From positions 682,001 to 746,000 of the forward strand of contig JAACJP010000014.1 of NCBI GenBank assembly GCA_013368375.1: 64,000 nucleotides of DNA, read 5' to 3'. The notes below the pieces were generated by a model that did not search any database, was not told where the DNA came from, and saw nothing but the letters and a program-made list of their open reading frames with translations. The number at the start of each line of letters is the position of its first letter. Position 1 is the stretch's first letter. Of the stretch, positions 32,159-42,761 are shown piece after piece. Position numbers and translations under genes: made by a program. The stretch comes from Tricholomella constricta (taxonomy: Eukaryota; Basidiomycota; Agaricomycetes; Agaricales; Lyophyllaceae).

Positions 32159-33404
32159 ATGTCTTCTTCCGTAACGCATGCCCTCACCCAACAGTCAGTG
32201 ATATCCACTATCAACGGAATTCTTCTTAAAGACGAGGAGAGTATCACGAAAGCGTTACAGTACGTACGCAACCCAATCAACAACAGTTTACATCCCAATC
32301 CCAAACCAAGAAAAGCGCCCGTCAACTCCATTGTGAGCGGTCATCAAAACATAAATCGCAACACCCATCCATACGACTCGTACACTTGCACCTTTACAAA
32401 AATCCAACAATCTGACCCCCTCAACCCCAAGGCCAAAAAGATCATAATGGCGGCGGCGCCAAAATCAAACCCTGCCCCCGGAGCTATCGACATCGACATC
32501 GACATCGACCCGATGTTCCCTTCCTCAAAGCCTGCAGCCTTGCGACCGTGTGCGGATTCTGGCTCCCAACCCGCCCCTTACCACCATCTCTTCATAGTAT
32601 CCACCTCTTCCTCTCCTTCGGCCCCGAACGGCGGGACCGCTTTTTTTTCACCCACCTCGCCCACAGCCCCAGCCCCAGCCCCACCCCCTCATCGCACTTC
32701 CACACAACTACAACTACAACCACCACCCCCTCGGCATGCTGCTCGAATACGAACATCCGCCCCACCAAAACGGAGGAAAGGGAAAGCCGCACCAGCTCGC
32801 CGACCCCCGCGCCCTCGCCCTCGCGTTCTGGTTACACCGCCATACCATGCCATGCCAGACCGAGACCCAGGGCCCGCACGTAACTTGTTTTAGTTTTAGT
32901 TCCACCCGATCAAAGGCAAAGGCGGGCCCCCGCACCTCGCCTTGAGCTCGTGCCGCACTGAAATTCCGTTTTCCTTGCGGGGCTTTGCCGCCCTCGCGCG
33001 CACCCACACCACACCGTGCAGACGGAGACGCTCCGGCTCGCTGCGCTTCCTTCCAGTTTGCGGCCTTTCAGCGAGTACAACGGCTGCCTCCCTAGCCGCC
33101 TCCTCCTCTGCCCACCGCGCTTCCTTCGCAGCCTTCTCAGCTGGAGCAAAACACGCTCCAACCTCGCCTCCCTCACCTTCTCCGCCTCTGCCTGTTCCCT
33201 TTCCAGTGCGAGCTTCGCACTTTCACGTCGATCCTGGTCCAGAAGAATATCCTGGGATTGGGACAGGTGTCCCGTTGATCTGTGGAGTTATTAGCCTCGC
33301 AGCAAATATGCCTCTCGAATACAATTCTCACTCGAATGCGGACAAAGATCTCTTTACCACCGACCTAGGGCATCTTACTCAATTGGTTGCTGACGTGCGT
33401 GCTT
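32159..33404 (+). CDS. Uncharacterised gene X, copy A (probably decayed)
   Basis: A short first exon reads MSSSVTHALTQQSVISTING then ILLKDEESITKALQ (32159-32260). A Pro/His-rich low-complexity region follows (MAAAPKSNPAPGAIDIDID near 32448), then basic stretches. Copy B at 37089-37754 and copy C near 46903-47590, both minus, begin with the same motif. The downstream part (32900-33404) is also low complexity. Splicing and integrity cannot be settled by eye. Confidence 0.35.
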
Positions 33405-33965
33405 GACCACATCGTTTCTGGACGCCCGAATGCAACTCGTCCTCTCGAGAGCAACATAGCCACGAAAAGCAACCAGATACGACGATCGGAATTTGCGGTC
33501 AGAATCGGGTTTCGTCGGTGAGAGGGGGTAGACTCCAGGTGAGGACAAACTGTTCCACAGATCCAGCGCTGCTACGGCAGGCTGGAGGTTGTTGTCGTGC
33601 GATGAGAAGCATCAGAATGCTATTCAATGATGCATGTATGGCATGGAGGGAACTCGTTACAGTGAAAACCATGATCAATGGAGGTGGTGTGAGGGTGCCA
33701 TTGTTGGAGGTCCGGTTAGGTCCGACCGCAAATAGATCACCGATGTCTTCTACCCATGGAAAGCCTGTCGCCGCTGCGACAGTAATAATTCAAATCATGA
33801 GCATATTTATAGTCCAGCCACTTTGGTGAGCCAGAGTTGGACTTGACGCTTGCTTGACGCTGAGAGTGACGACGTCGGGCCGAGCGCCGACGGTTCACGT
33901 GGCAGCAGAACGGCACGCCTTATCGCGTAGTCCCCACTGTTACTCCGCGCGTCCAGCCTGGAATC
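33405..33965. other. Upstream region of HNH gene copy A
   Basis: No supported gene. The last ~120 bp (GACGTCGGGCCGAGCGCCGA, TCACGTGGCAGC) match the regions just upstream of HNH copies B and C, so a promoter is plausible. Confidence 0.45.
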
Positions 33966-36338
33966 ATGTCCTCACCTGCTGAGTCTGACATCCGCAGTAT
34001 TGAAGCGGGCCATGTTCGATTAATCCTTTTGCAAGACGAAAATTCTTCATTCCACCTCGATATCCCTTTAGAAATTATCGAGTCTTTGTGTCTGAAACCT
34101 CTCAAATATCTCCTCTTTCTGGGTTGGTGTATTCTCGGAGTTGAAGGCGTGTTGGCATACGAACGCGATGGGGATGAGATTGACACTGACGGAAATCTGG
34201 GTGACCACGAGATCTACTATTTTGTTTCACCGGACGATGTGGCAGGTGTGTTCTTTGATGACGCCGTTATAGCTATGCGCCACACTTATAATGTGCAATC
34301 TGTCTAATGAAGATCTCGCGCATACTGTCGACCTTGAAGTCATCCTAGAAAGGACACATGACCCTTCTGAAACGACGGAGACCCGGGACAATTTCTGCCA
34401 AAATCTGATGGAACGCGATCCGTATTGTGTGTGGACAGGTATGTCCGAGTCAGTTAGTTCCGGTGATGAGCACCGTCCCGCGCTGTACACCGAACCTGCC
34501 CATAATACGGACATCAACCACTGCGCCACGACGAACGCGGTCCCGAATGCGACCAAAGCGCTAAACCGACCGACTGACAATACGACCGACCGACCGACAA
34601 TACGACCAAACGACCGATGCACCGACCAAGAAACAAAGTAACTTGAAACGCCAGTTCTCCTCTCTGGGCGCACGGAGCACGGAACGCCGTATAACCTGTC
34701 AACGACCGCGCACGTTCGGATGCCAAGGTCTCAACCCGGCGACAACCAAACCCGATTTGAAATGACCCTAGGAAACGCCGTTGCCCAGCCAGTCGCAGGA
34801 AGGATCCGGCCGTACCATGGAGTTCTGCACCCAAGAGCCACTACCGATCGCAAAGCCACCACCGATCATACATCCGACCCGACGCCTCGAGCCGATCAAA
34901 AGCCCCTTTGCCGAGCCAAAGAGCGCCACACTCTCTAAAAAGCGTCGCGCGGTACCAAGCTTGGCGGCGCTTCTCCCAATAAACCAGTAAAACACCTGCC
35001 TTGCCGGCTCGCGCGAGGCGAGTCGGTCGTATAGTATAAAAACATACCCATGTATTACCTGCTCCCCTTAGTGAATTACAGCCCGTATTTTCCCTCACAC
35101 TCAGAGTGAATAGCTCAAAACCATCGTCTCTGTCGTCTCTGCTCTGTTACCATCGTATAAACCGCCGCCGCCATTGTAAAACTCGTAACCGCCGTCTCTG
35201 TCGCCTCGTATTTGTCACCCGAACCCGTGAGTTCTCCGTATTAACCTCGTTCGTTTCGTTGTCGCACGACCGACGCCGAAAGTCGCGTCGCCGACCCGTT
35301 CCATCTGGGAGCGTCGCACCCCATCGCCTTCGTCGTATCACCGTCGGTTCGACTACTTACAAGTCGGATCGCCTTTTAACTACGTCAACAACACTTACAA
35401 ACCCTGCACACTCGCGTGTTTGGGAACTTTTAACACTTCTCGCCCCCCATAGTTGTTAGTTGTTTTGTTGTTGTGCACAGCACCTACAGGCCTTCTAGCT
35501 CTATCACCGGCATGCACATAATCCCTCATAGGCGGGGCTCAGAAGTATGTTCTACCATCTACTACTTGTATGTCATCTGATGGTCTCCCTTTTTCCTCTG
35601 GCGAACTTCAGTGGCTTCAGCTCATAGTAAAAAATCGACCACAATACGGTGAAAACGTAACAACGCTCAGGGATATCAACGACATCCGTAACAGTTTTTT
35701 TGCCATGCCTCTGATTCATGAATTATTTGATCCTCGTAGCCTCGCCGTCCTTAAGGTTTGTCACATTTGCCCACACCCCATTGCCTTGTCTCATCTGTCC
35801 ACTTTGCCACCAATAATCAGACCCAAATCTTATCCTCGAGACCACTGATGTCCCTCCGCGACATCATCAACCCCATATACCCTCAGCTATTGAATACCCA
35901 GGTCGCGACCGTTATACGCTGCAGTGACTGATCAATCCGGAACCCGCCCTCGCCGCTATCATTCCGAACAATCTGGATGCCGCTTTCAAGACAGGCTCCA
36001 GGAGGCCGAAACCATCGGATCTGCTGCTCCATTACAATTATGGCGCCGCAGCCGTCAAGCAGTGGGGTCATGGCACGGACCTCCTCACGAGCCTCGCCAA
36101 CCCCCCTCGTCCATCCAAGCCTGTGCCACCACTGATGGGATCTTCAAAAATGGTTCATAACAGGAAGGCCACTGCTGGAGATGGGGAAATGGGAGAAGCC
36201 TCATGGGACGAAGACGATGTGGTACTGTTCTTGTGGGGTAATTCACCGGTCGCAAAGGAACGCCATCGCAAAAAAGTCGAGGAGACTACTCGTCGTATGG
36301 AAACATGGAGAGCAGGTGTGGCCCAGGGTTCAGCGTAA
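33966..36338 (+). pseudogene. HNH_2-type nuclease-domain gene, copy A, interrupted by an LTR-like insertion
   Basis: Exon 1 starts MSSPAESDIRSIEAGHVRL and includes LKPLKYLLFLGWCILGVEG. A second exon encodes ETTETRDNFCQNLMERDPYC then VWTG, the start of an HNH fold. The HNH centre (HIIPHRRGSE) is separated from it by a 1043-bp insertion at 34464-35506. Further exons are 35611-35755 (WLQLIVKNRPQYGENVTTL to LAVLK) and one from about 35821, with frame damage between 35821 and 36130 relative to copies B and C. The C-terminal motif LWGNSPVAKERHRKK and stop at 36338 are retained. The HNH_2 family comprises Mg2+-dependent nuclease-like domains, in fungi mostly of unknown role. Confidence 0.75.
34464..35506. 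mobile_element. 1043-bp LTR-like insertion (probable solo LTR) in HNH copy A
   Basis: Begins TGATGAG and ends TCTATCA, flanked by a direct CCGG (34460-34463 and 35507-35510). Copies B and C have the uninterrupted site (AGTTCCGGCATGCAC in B). It holds a TATA-like AGTATAAAAAC near 35034. An array of CGACCGAC/ACAATACGACC repeats lies at about 34568-34620. There is no coding capacity. A solo LTR of an element with 4-bp target duplication fits best; a long MITE-like element is the alternative. Confidence 0.75.
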
Positions 36339-36980
36339 CTTTACTGTAAACTATCCTGCACGTTAGCATCTTGGACAATCCCCTTTACATTAGATCAACC
36401 AATATCCAATCGCTGGTACTGGTAATTACATCCGCAGCATTTATTCTTATTTTTGTCTAGATGTGTTCAATAGGCGACGAAAGGAAGCTCTGCGAAGTAG
36501 ACGCTCTCTCTCTGGATTGGGAGTTCGTTCCGGCTTCGAGTGTGAAGTTTGAAGTGGTGCACGTCTGCGTCTTCTGTTGGCCACGTTTGAGTGTCTTTTC
36601 ATTTTTTGAAGAGAAGGGGCGGGCAAGGGTGCTCCGAGAAATGAAAAATAAACCTAGGGTCGAACAATTTTTTTCGACGAAGGCAGCCCAACTAACTCAC
36701 TAGGTAATCAGGGGCTACCCATATATGGTAACTATGACATCGCTGCCACATGGGTTTGCTTCCTTCCCTTTCCCCCTCTTCCCTTTAAAACTCATGACTT
36801 TGTCTGTAGTAGCTATATATGTTTACCAGAGGCAATAGATGACATTAGCAGTAGCCCGAATGAGAATTTGCATGACTCCGTGCTCTTTGCATTGATGTCG
36901 GTCACGTGTTCAATTCTGCCAATTAATATTTTATTTTTCGGTGATGTGCTACAGTCTGCTATAGTCACAGTGCTCTAGGG
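36339..36980. other. 3' flank of HNH copy A with the empty site for the Ngaro insertion
   Basis: Homologous to the 3' flanks of HNH copies B and C. Positions 36588|36589 correspond exactly to the junctions of the Ngaro element (40366 left, 46748 right). About 345 bp (roughly 36635-36980) between two GGGCAA copies are absent in the module C junction at 46786. No gene supported. Confidence 0.7.
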
Positions 36981-37088
36981 CAAAGCGAACTCAATACTCA
37001 AGCAGAAATACCAAGCGAGAGCGGAGTAACCCGCCCAGCGCCCTTAAGAAGGCCATTCGTACTTGCATGCCTCCTCTCCGAGTCCTGC

Positions 37089-37754
37089 TCATCCATCCTC
37101 ACGTGCAGCGAGCACACCACAAGCCCCGCCCCCATCCTCTTCCCCCTCCCCTTTGGCCGTAGCCCAATCGACAGCGACACAGTCCTTCCACGACACGCTC
37201 GCGTTCACGTTGGTGAGCCGGAGCGTCTCCAGCTCCACGGTGGCGAAGGTGAGGGCGGCGAAGCCCTGGAAGTCGATGCGGCAGGAGCCCAGGGCGGCGG
37301 CAAGGGAGGCGACGGCGGCGACGGCGAGCTCGTGCCGCTTCTGTTTTTGTTTTTGTTGGGGTGGGTATTCGTATCCGTTTTCGTATGGTGGAGGACAAGC
37401 TGCGTGCGGAGGGTTGTAGTTGTGGTGAAGAAGAGGTCGAGGTGGATACTTCGAAAGAGGTGGTATTGGCAGGCACTTGCATACGATCGCGAGGCTGTAG
37501 GCTTTGATCATATGAGGACGAGAGCAGGGATATCGACGCTGGCGTCGGCGGAAAGGTAACCGACGACGATGTCTGTCAAAGGCGATGTTGAGGGGCGCTT
37601 TTTTGGATTTTGGGACTCGGGTGTAAACTTTGTTGATCGAGTTGCGTACATACTGTAACGCGTTCGTGATACTCTCCTTGGCTTGAACAAAAATCTGTTG
37701 ACAGTGGACATCGATCTCTGTCGAGGTGAGGGCATGCATTATGGAAGAAGACAT
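37089..37754 (-). CDS. Uncharacterised gene X, copy B
   Basis: One 221-codon frame starting MSSSIMHALTSTEIDVHCQQ. It reads through ESITNALQYVRNSINK, where the paralogues suggest an intron. The middle is Pro/Tyr-rich (PPRPLLHHNYNPPHA). The C-terminal part (VELETLRLTNVNASVSWKD, CVAVDWATAKGEG) looks like a folded beta-rich segment and is conserved in copy C. Function not recognised. Confidence 0.45.
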   Translation of the reverse strand: MSSSIMHALTSTEIDVHCQQIFVQAKESITNALQYVRNSINKVYTRVPKSKKAPLNIAFDRHRRRLPFRRRQRRYPCSRPHMIKAYSLAIVCKCLPIPPLSKYPPRPLLHHNYNPPHAACPPPYENGYEYPPQQKQKQKRHELAVAAVASLAAALGSCRIDFQGFAALTFATVELETLRLTNVNASVSWKDCVAVDWATAKGEGEEDGGGACGVLAAREDG

Positions 37755-37892
37755 TCTTATGATTAGTCTCCGCCAGTTTGTTGAACGTTCGACACGTTCG
37801 TTGGACTGTCAAAAGCGGCAGTTTCGGAACAAAATGCTCACCCATCAAGTCTCCGATGCATACGGCAATGCAATGTAAGATATCTATACAGT

Positions 37893-38099
37893 TTATTGGA
37901 GATAGTCACCGAGCCCGAAGCTTAAGACAAGGCAGTTTTTGATCTCGAGATGGAGAGCGAGCGGGTGCGTATTGGTCCGATACAAATACAGATACAGGTG
38001 GCCAAGCAACGCCAGCGGCCGGTCCATCGATATTGTTCCTGCAAATGAACAGTTAGCGGCGTTCATATTGATACAAGCAGGGGCTATGAGAGCGCCCAT
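37893..38099 (-). other. Small duplicated frame downstream of MDM35 pseudogene B
   Basis: A 68-codon frame, MGALIAPACINMNAANCSFA to LSFGLGDYLQ. Conserved at 47719-47922 (67 codons) and partly at 31812-32030. May be a real small gene or part of a longer spliced one; not recognised. Confidence 0.35.
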
Positions 38100-38104
38100 G
38101 CTGA

Positions 38105-38460
38105 TATCCCGGATTCCAGAGGACCGTCGAGCCCTCTGACGGCGTCGCCGGCGGAGGTGGGGGCTCCGTGAGCGGGTTCTCGTCCCGGGCTTGTTGGAGG
38201 AGCTTATTTGGCAAGGCCTTTATCCTTCACCACTTTGTATCCAGCACCATGAATTGTTCGTTGTCAGTCAGCCGAGGCACGAGTAGAAGTAAAGTGGGAA
38301 ATCTGCACTTCTCCTGGAAGATGGCTGCATTGCGGCGCGAGTATTCCTCGCATTTTGTGGGCGAGGCGACGGCGGGCCCGGGCTCGAGATAGCCCTCGCT
38401 GAAGCATGAGTCGTATCCAAGTTTTAAAGGCGTGCATTTGGAGGAGAGGCTGTGCGCCAT
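38105..38460 (-). pseudogene. MDM35-like pseudogene, copy B
   Basis: Starts MAHSLSSKCTPLKLGYDSCF at 38460 but lacks the NAWFE segment. It is truncated in the second Cys motif (EKC then RFPTLLL), losing the final C-x9-C partner. The splice acceptor before the last exon is GGATAC instead of the GGATAG in copy A, so the AG is lost. The 3' exon remnant (LLQQARDENPLTEPP) is still visible. Confidence 0.85.
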
Positions 38461-38659
38461 GGCTTTGTAACTCCCGGCGGTCGGGTTTGCTGAAGTAGAG
38501 TTGGACTTGACGCTGAGAGTGACGACGTCGGGATGCCGACTGATGCTGAGCGCTGAGCGCCAACAGTTCACGTGGCAGCTGAACTCAACCAAATACATCC
38601 TAACTTATCGCAATTGCCAGTCCCCGCTGTGACACGACTACGGCGTCCTGCCTGAAATC

Positions 38660-40071
38660 ATGTCCTCACCTGCTGAGTCTGACATCCCCATTATCGAAGC
38701 GGGTCATGTTCGGTTGATCCTTCTGGAACGCGAAGATTCTTCATTTCACCTCGATGTCCCTTTAGAAATCATCAAGTCTTTATGTCTGAAACCTCTCAAA
38801 TATCTCCTCTTTCTGGGTTGGTGTATTCTCGGAGTTGAAGGCGTGTTGGCATACGAACGCGATGGGGATGAGATTGCCACTGACGGAGATCTGGAAGAAC
38901 TCGAGATTTATCATTTTGTTAGACAGGACGATGCAGGTGTGTCCTTTGATGACACCGTTATCGCTATGCCACAGCACACTTATGATGTGCAATCTCTCTA
39001 ATGAAGATCTTGTGCATGCCGTCGATCTTGAAGTCATCCGAACTAGGACACATGTTCCTTCTGAAACGACGGAGACACGGGATAATTTCCGCCAAAATCT
39101 GATGGAGCGCGATCCATACTGTGTGTGGACGGGTATGTCCAAGACGTATAGTTCCGGCATGCACATAATCCCTCATAGGCGAGGCTCTGAAGTACGTTCT
39201 ACCATCTACCACTTGTACGTTATCTGATGGTCTCCCTTTTTCCCTGGCGAACTTCAGTGGCTTCGGCTCATTGTAGAAAATCGGCCAAAATACGGTGAAG
39301 ACGTAACAACGCTCAGAGACATAAACAATATACGTAATGGTGTTTTTGCCATGGATTTCATTCATCAATCCTTTGATCCTGGTAGCCTCGCCATCCTTAA
39401 AGTTTGTCCCACACCTCATTGCTTTGTCTCATCCTTCCACTTTGCCACCGATAATCAGACTCCAAATCATATCCTCAAGACCATTGATGTTCCTCCGCGA
39501 CATCATCAACCCAATATGCCCTCAACTGTCAAATACCCAGGTCGCAAACGTTATACGCTGCAGTGGCTGATAAATTCGGAACCCGCCGTCGCCCCTATGA
39601 TTCCGAACAATCTCGATGCCGCTTTCAAGACAGGTTCCAGGAAGCCGAAACCATCGGATCTGCTACTTCATTATACATATGGTGCCGCAGCCGTCAATCA
39701 GTGGGGTCATGGCACGGACCTCCTCACGAGCCTCGCCAACCCCCCCCCGTCCATCCAAGCCTGTGGCACCACTGATGGGATCTTCAAAATCAATTCATGA
39801 CAGGACCATCGCCATTGCGAAGCGCGACAGATCCCAGGGGATCTGTGGAGGTCGTGGAGGTCGTGGAGGTCGTGGAGGTCATGGAGGTCGCGGAAGGGAG
39901 GCCACTGCTGGAGATGGGGAAATGGTAGAAGCCTCATGGGACAAAGACGATGTGATGATGTTCTTCTGGAGTAACTCACCGGCTGCAAAGGAACGCCGTC
40001 GCAAGAAAGACGAGGAGACTACTCATCGAATGGAGACATGGAGAGAAAGTGTGGCCCAGGGTTCAGCGTAA
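38660..40071 (+). CDS. HNH_2-type nuclease-domain gene, copy B
   Basis: Exon 1 (38660 to about 38936) encodes MSSPAESDIPIIEAGHVRL and LKPLKYLLFLGWCILGVEG. The next exon carries RDNFRQNLMERDPYCVWTG then SSGMHIIPHRRGSE (to about 39190), the HNH core (His-Ile-Ile-Pro-His as HNH first motif). Further exons are WLRLIVENRPKYGEDVTTL to LAILK (39257-39402) and TPNHILKTIDVPPRHHQP onward (from 39468). A one-base slip in a run of eight C's near 39745 appears to shift the frame before the Gly/Arg-rich GGRGGRGGHGGRGREA repeat. The C-terminus FWSNSPAAKERRRKKDEET ends at 40071. It is divergently placed 200 bp from MDM35 pseudogene B. Likely Mg2+-dependent HNH fold; cellular role unknown. Confidence 0.7.
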
Positions 40072-40366
40072 CTTTATTGTAAACTGCCTGCACGTTAGCA
40101 TCTTGGACAATCCCTTTACATTAGATCAACCAATATCCAATCACTGGTACTTGTAATTACATCCGCAGCATATATTCTTATTTTTGTCTAGATGTGTTCA
40201 ATAGGTTACCGACGAAAGGAAGCTCAGACGAGCAACAGCTGAGCCTGACCTTTTCTCGACGAGCTCTGCGAAGTAGACGCTCTTTCTCTCTGGATTGGGT
40301 GTTCGTTCCGGCTTCGAGTGTGAAGTTTGAAGTGGAGCACGTCTGCGTCTTCTGTTGGCCACGTTT

Positions 40367-40526
40367 TGTTATCTATTACAAAGCGAGGTACGACCGGAGG
40401 ATTAGATGTAAGTCTTTGTTAGGACGTCGGGTGTTGCCGGCATCTCTTCCTCCTCCGGCCACCTCGACGTTCCCCAAGAAACTTGAGCCCTCCGTCGTCG
40501 TGAGCGGCTCTACACTCTTTCTTTGC
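40367..40526 (+). repeat. Ngaro split direct repeat A1
   Basis: 160 bp starting TGTTATCTATTACAAAGCG, identical by eye to A2 at 46276-46435. It marks the 5' terminus. Confidence 0.95.
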
Positions 40527-40607
40527 TCTTCGCTCGCCGCTCTTTTTATTTTCATAGAAACATCCCAAATTTAATAGCTCCACTTTCTCCCTTACAGCGG
40601 AACACCC

Positions 40608-42761
40608 ATGGCGGCCCTTTTGGTACGAGACCCCAACTTGGAGTTTTGCCCAGATTTCGACTCCGAACTGTTCGAGCCAATGCGCGAACTCCTGCGCAAC
40701 ACTGGGATCACCAACCAGCAAGCCATTGACGCCCTACGAAACGCCTGGGTCACGCGCAACGATCAACTGCGAGACCGATGGGCTCAAGAGGCTGAGGCCA
40801 GACAAGCACTAGCCGAGGCGGCGGCAATACAACAACCCCACCCACAACCGGGACCAGACCCGCCTCCCCCGCCACCTGACCAGCAGCCACAACAGCAGCC
40901 GCAACAACCGCAGGTCAATCAGGAGGGAGACGAGGTGCAGCGGGAGCCGGAGATAGACGAGGAACGGCCGGAGCGAGAGAGACGGGCGAAGAACAAGCTG
41001 AGGGCGTTCGACCCCAACTTATCGGTCGCGAGCGTAATTGTTCCCCGCCCCTCCTCTTACGCCTTGAACAAGCTCGCTAACTTCGACTACTGCGAGCTAT
41101 GGTACTTCACACAGGAGGGGTGTGAAGATGCCCAATGTTCCCAGCGGTCCGAAGCCGACGACGCCTTTGGCATGGCCCGAGTCGGCGAAATGGTAATGCT
41201 ATGCCCGGTGGCTTCGGTACAGGCCTCAAAGCGGGTTATTCAGGATGCCGACCTCACCTGGGAGCAGTTTCACTATGCCCAACGCTCCTTCGTTGACTAC
41301 GTTCTCAAAACGGGATGGCCGGAGGAGCACGCACAGGCCCTCGTGCGTTTCTTTGTCCACCTCGAAAACAGCCCATACATCAACCGCGAGAACGGTAAGA
41401 AGATCCTCTTGACCTACCAAGCCCGAGTACACCGTAGCTGGATGGATGCCATGAAGCAAAGTGAGGGCGCCGTCTTCAACATTGCCATCATCAACGACGA
41501 TTTGCTGGAGTCCATTGCCCGTGACATTCAGAGCGTGACCACGGCCGACCTACATCGTCAGGTTAGTCCTTTCAAATTCCTCCTAGCCACGAGTACAGCG
41601 CTCATGTTCTCTCCTCCCCCCCCCCCCCCCCCTCTCTCCTACCTCTTCCCTCTCGAACCGACTGACCTTGCAACATTCGCCTCTCCTGCCGCAACCGCTA
41701 CACCACCTCCACATATGACCGCTGCCACACCGGGTCACGCATGCCATACACACGGCTGCCCCGCACTGGCTAAACCCGCTACACCTGTCGCACCCGCTAC
41801 ACCTGCCGCACCCGCTACACCTGCCACACATGCTACACCTGCCACACATGCTACACCTGCCACACCCGCTACACCTGCTACCTGCCACGACGGCCCCCCC
41901 CCCCCCCCCCCCCCCCCCCCTCGGTCCACCCGCTATGTTTGCTCATCACCGGGGCCCGCGCCTCGCACCTGCCACACCCGCAACACTGCCACTCGGGCCC
42001 GCACACCCACCCTATCCTACTCACCCTGCGCTACGCCCGCAACCACGGCACACTACGGGACCCCCCCCCCTCCCCCCCCCTTTTTCCGCATATGGGCACT
42101 TTTATTCCGCCTGACCTTTCCTCTTCTTTTCACGAACCTGCATGCTTCATCTTCTTCCCCCCCCCCACGATCACCACTGATCGTTATTTTTCCGCGGCTT
42201 TAATTCCTGTGCCACTTCGAACCGAATTGTACCTAAAACTCATAGATGTCGGAAGCAATCAATTCGTTTAAATATCTGCACACATCCTCCACTGAGCGTA
42301 CACCCAGAAAGAGCAGAGCTGCCCGAGACGGTGCTGCCCCATATAATAGACGCAACCGCTCCCCCTCACACTCACCCTCACGCGGTCGAGAGCGCGACGC
42401 TAGAGCAAGGCGACGCTCTCGCTCGCCCGCGAAGCACCCCCAGACCAACGGACGGCGCCCCAGCTAGGTTTTTGGGGCAAGCACAGGCTCGGACAGCCTA
42501 TCCGCCTGTGCTATCTGCCTCGGGAGGCACCGGCACGACATCAGCAAGTGCTCCTCCGAATCCCTCTGGGATGGGGGCTCAGCGAGATGCAAGCGAAACG
42601 AACGTGGGCGCCTCGTCAACCCAGATGGAGTCGTTCTATGCTCCGACTGGCAGCGCCCGCAAGGGTGCAGCAGCACCAGTGCCAACCACGTCCACGAGTG
42701 CTCTGGATGCGGACGAAAGAATCATGGCGCTCAGACATGTCCTCGAGCTCAGAAGCTCTGA
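40608..42761 (+). CDS. Ngaro Gag-like protein, spliced, with an in-frame TAG before the zinc fingers
   Basis: Exon 1 (40608-41561, 318 codons) starts MAALLVRDPNLEFCPDFD. It has a Pro/Gln-rich linker and a structured block from LANFDYCELWYFTQEGCED to IARDIQSVTTADLHRQ. A 684-bp intron (41562-42245, GT-AG, phase 0) leads to exon 2. Exon 2 starts MSEAINSFKYLHTSSTER and is Arg/Ser-rich (RRNRSPSHSPSRGRERDAR). The frame meets TAG at 42465-42467. Without that stop it continues directly into two Cys clusters, CAICLGRHRHDISKC and CSGCGRKNHGAQTC, ending at TGA 42759-42761. The clusters are typical of basidiomycete retroelement Gag. The TAG is either a nonsense mutation or a readthrough site. Confidence 0.8.
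41562..42245 (+). repeat. Low-complexity Gag intron: C-tracts and CACACCTGC minisatellite
   Basis: Contains poly-C runs (about 41613-41630, 41895-41921, 42060-42080, 42159-42168). A degenerate 15-bp minisatellite related to CGCTACACCTGCCACACC covers about 41775-41885, with a second weaker array to about 42030. This is a large intron for this window. Confidence 0.75.

Noticed and set aside
32592..33176. Minus-strand Arg-rich frames in 32.6-33.2 kb
   Set aside because: Low-complexity GC-biased shadows; the only conserved signal in the area is the plus-strand start of gene X.
41583..41929. Minus-strand Cys/Gly-rich frames (CGRCSMCGRCS pattern)
   Set aside because: They are produced by a minisatellite in the Ngaro Gag intron and not by a metallothionein-like gene.
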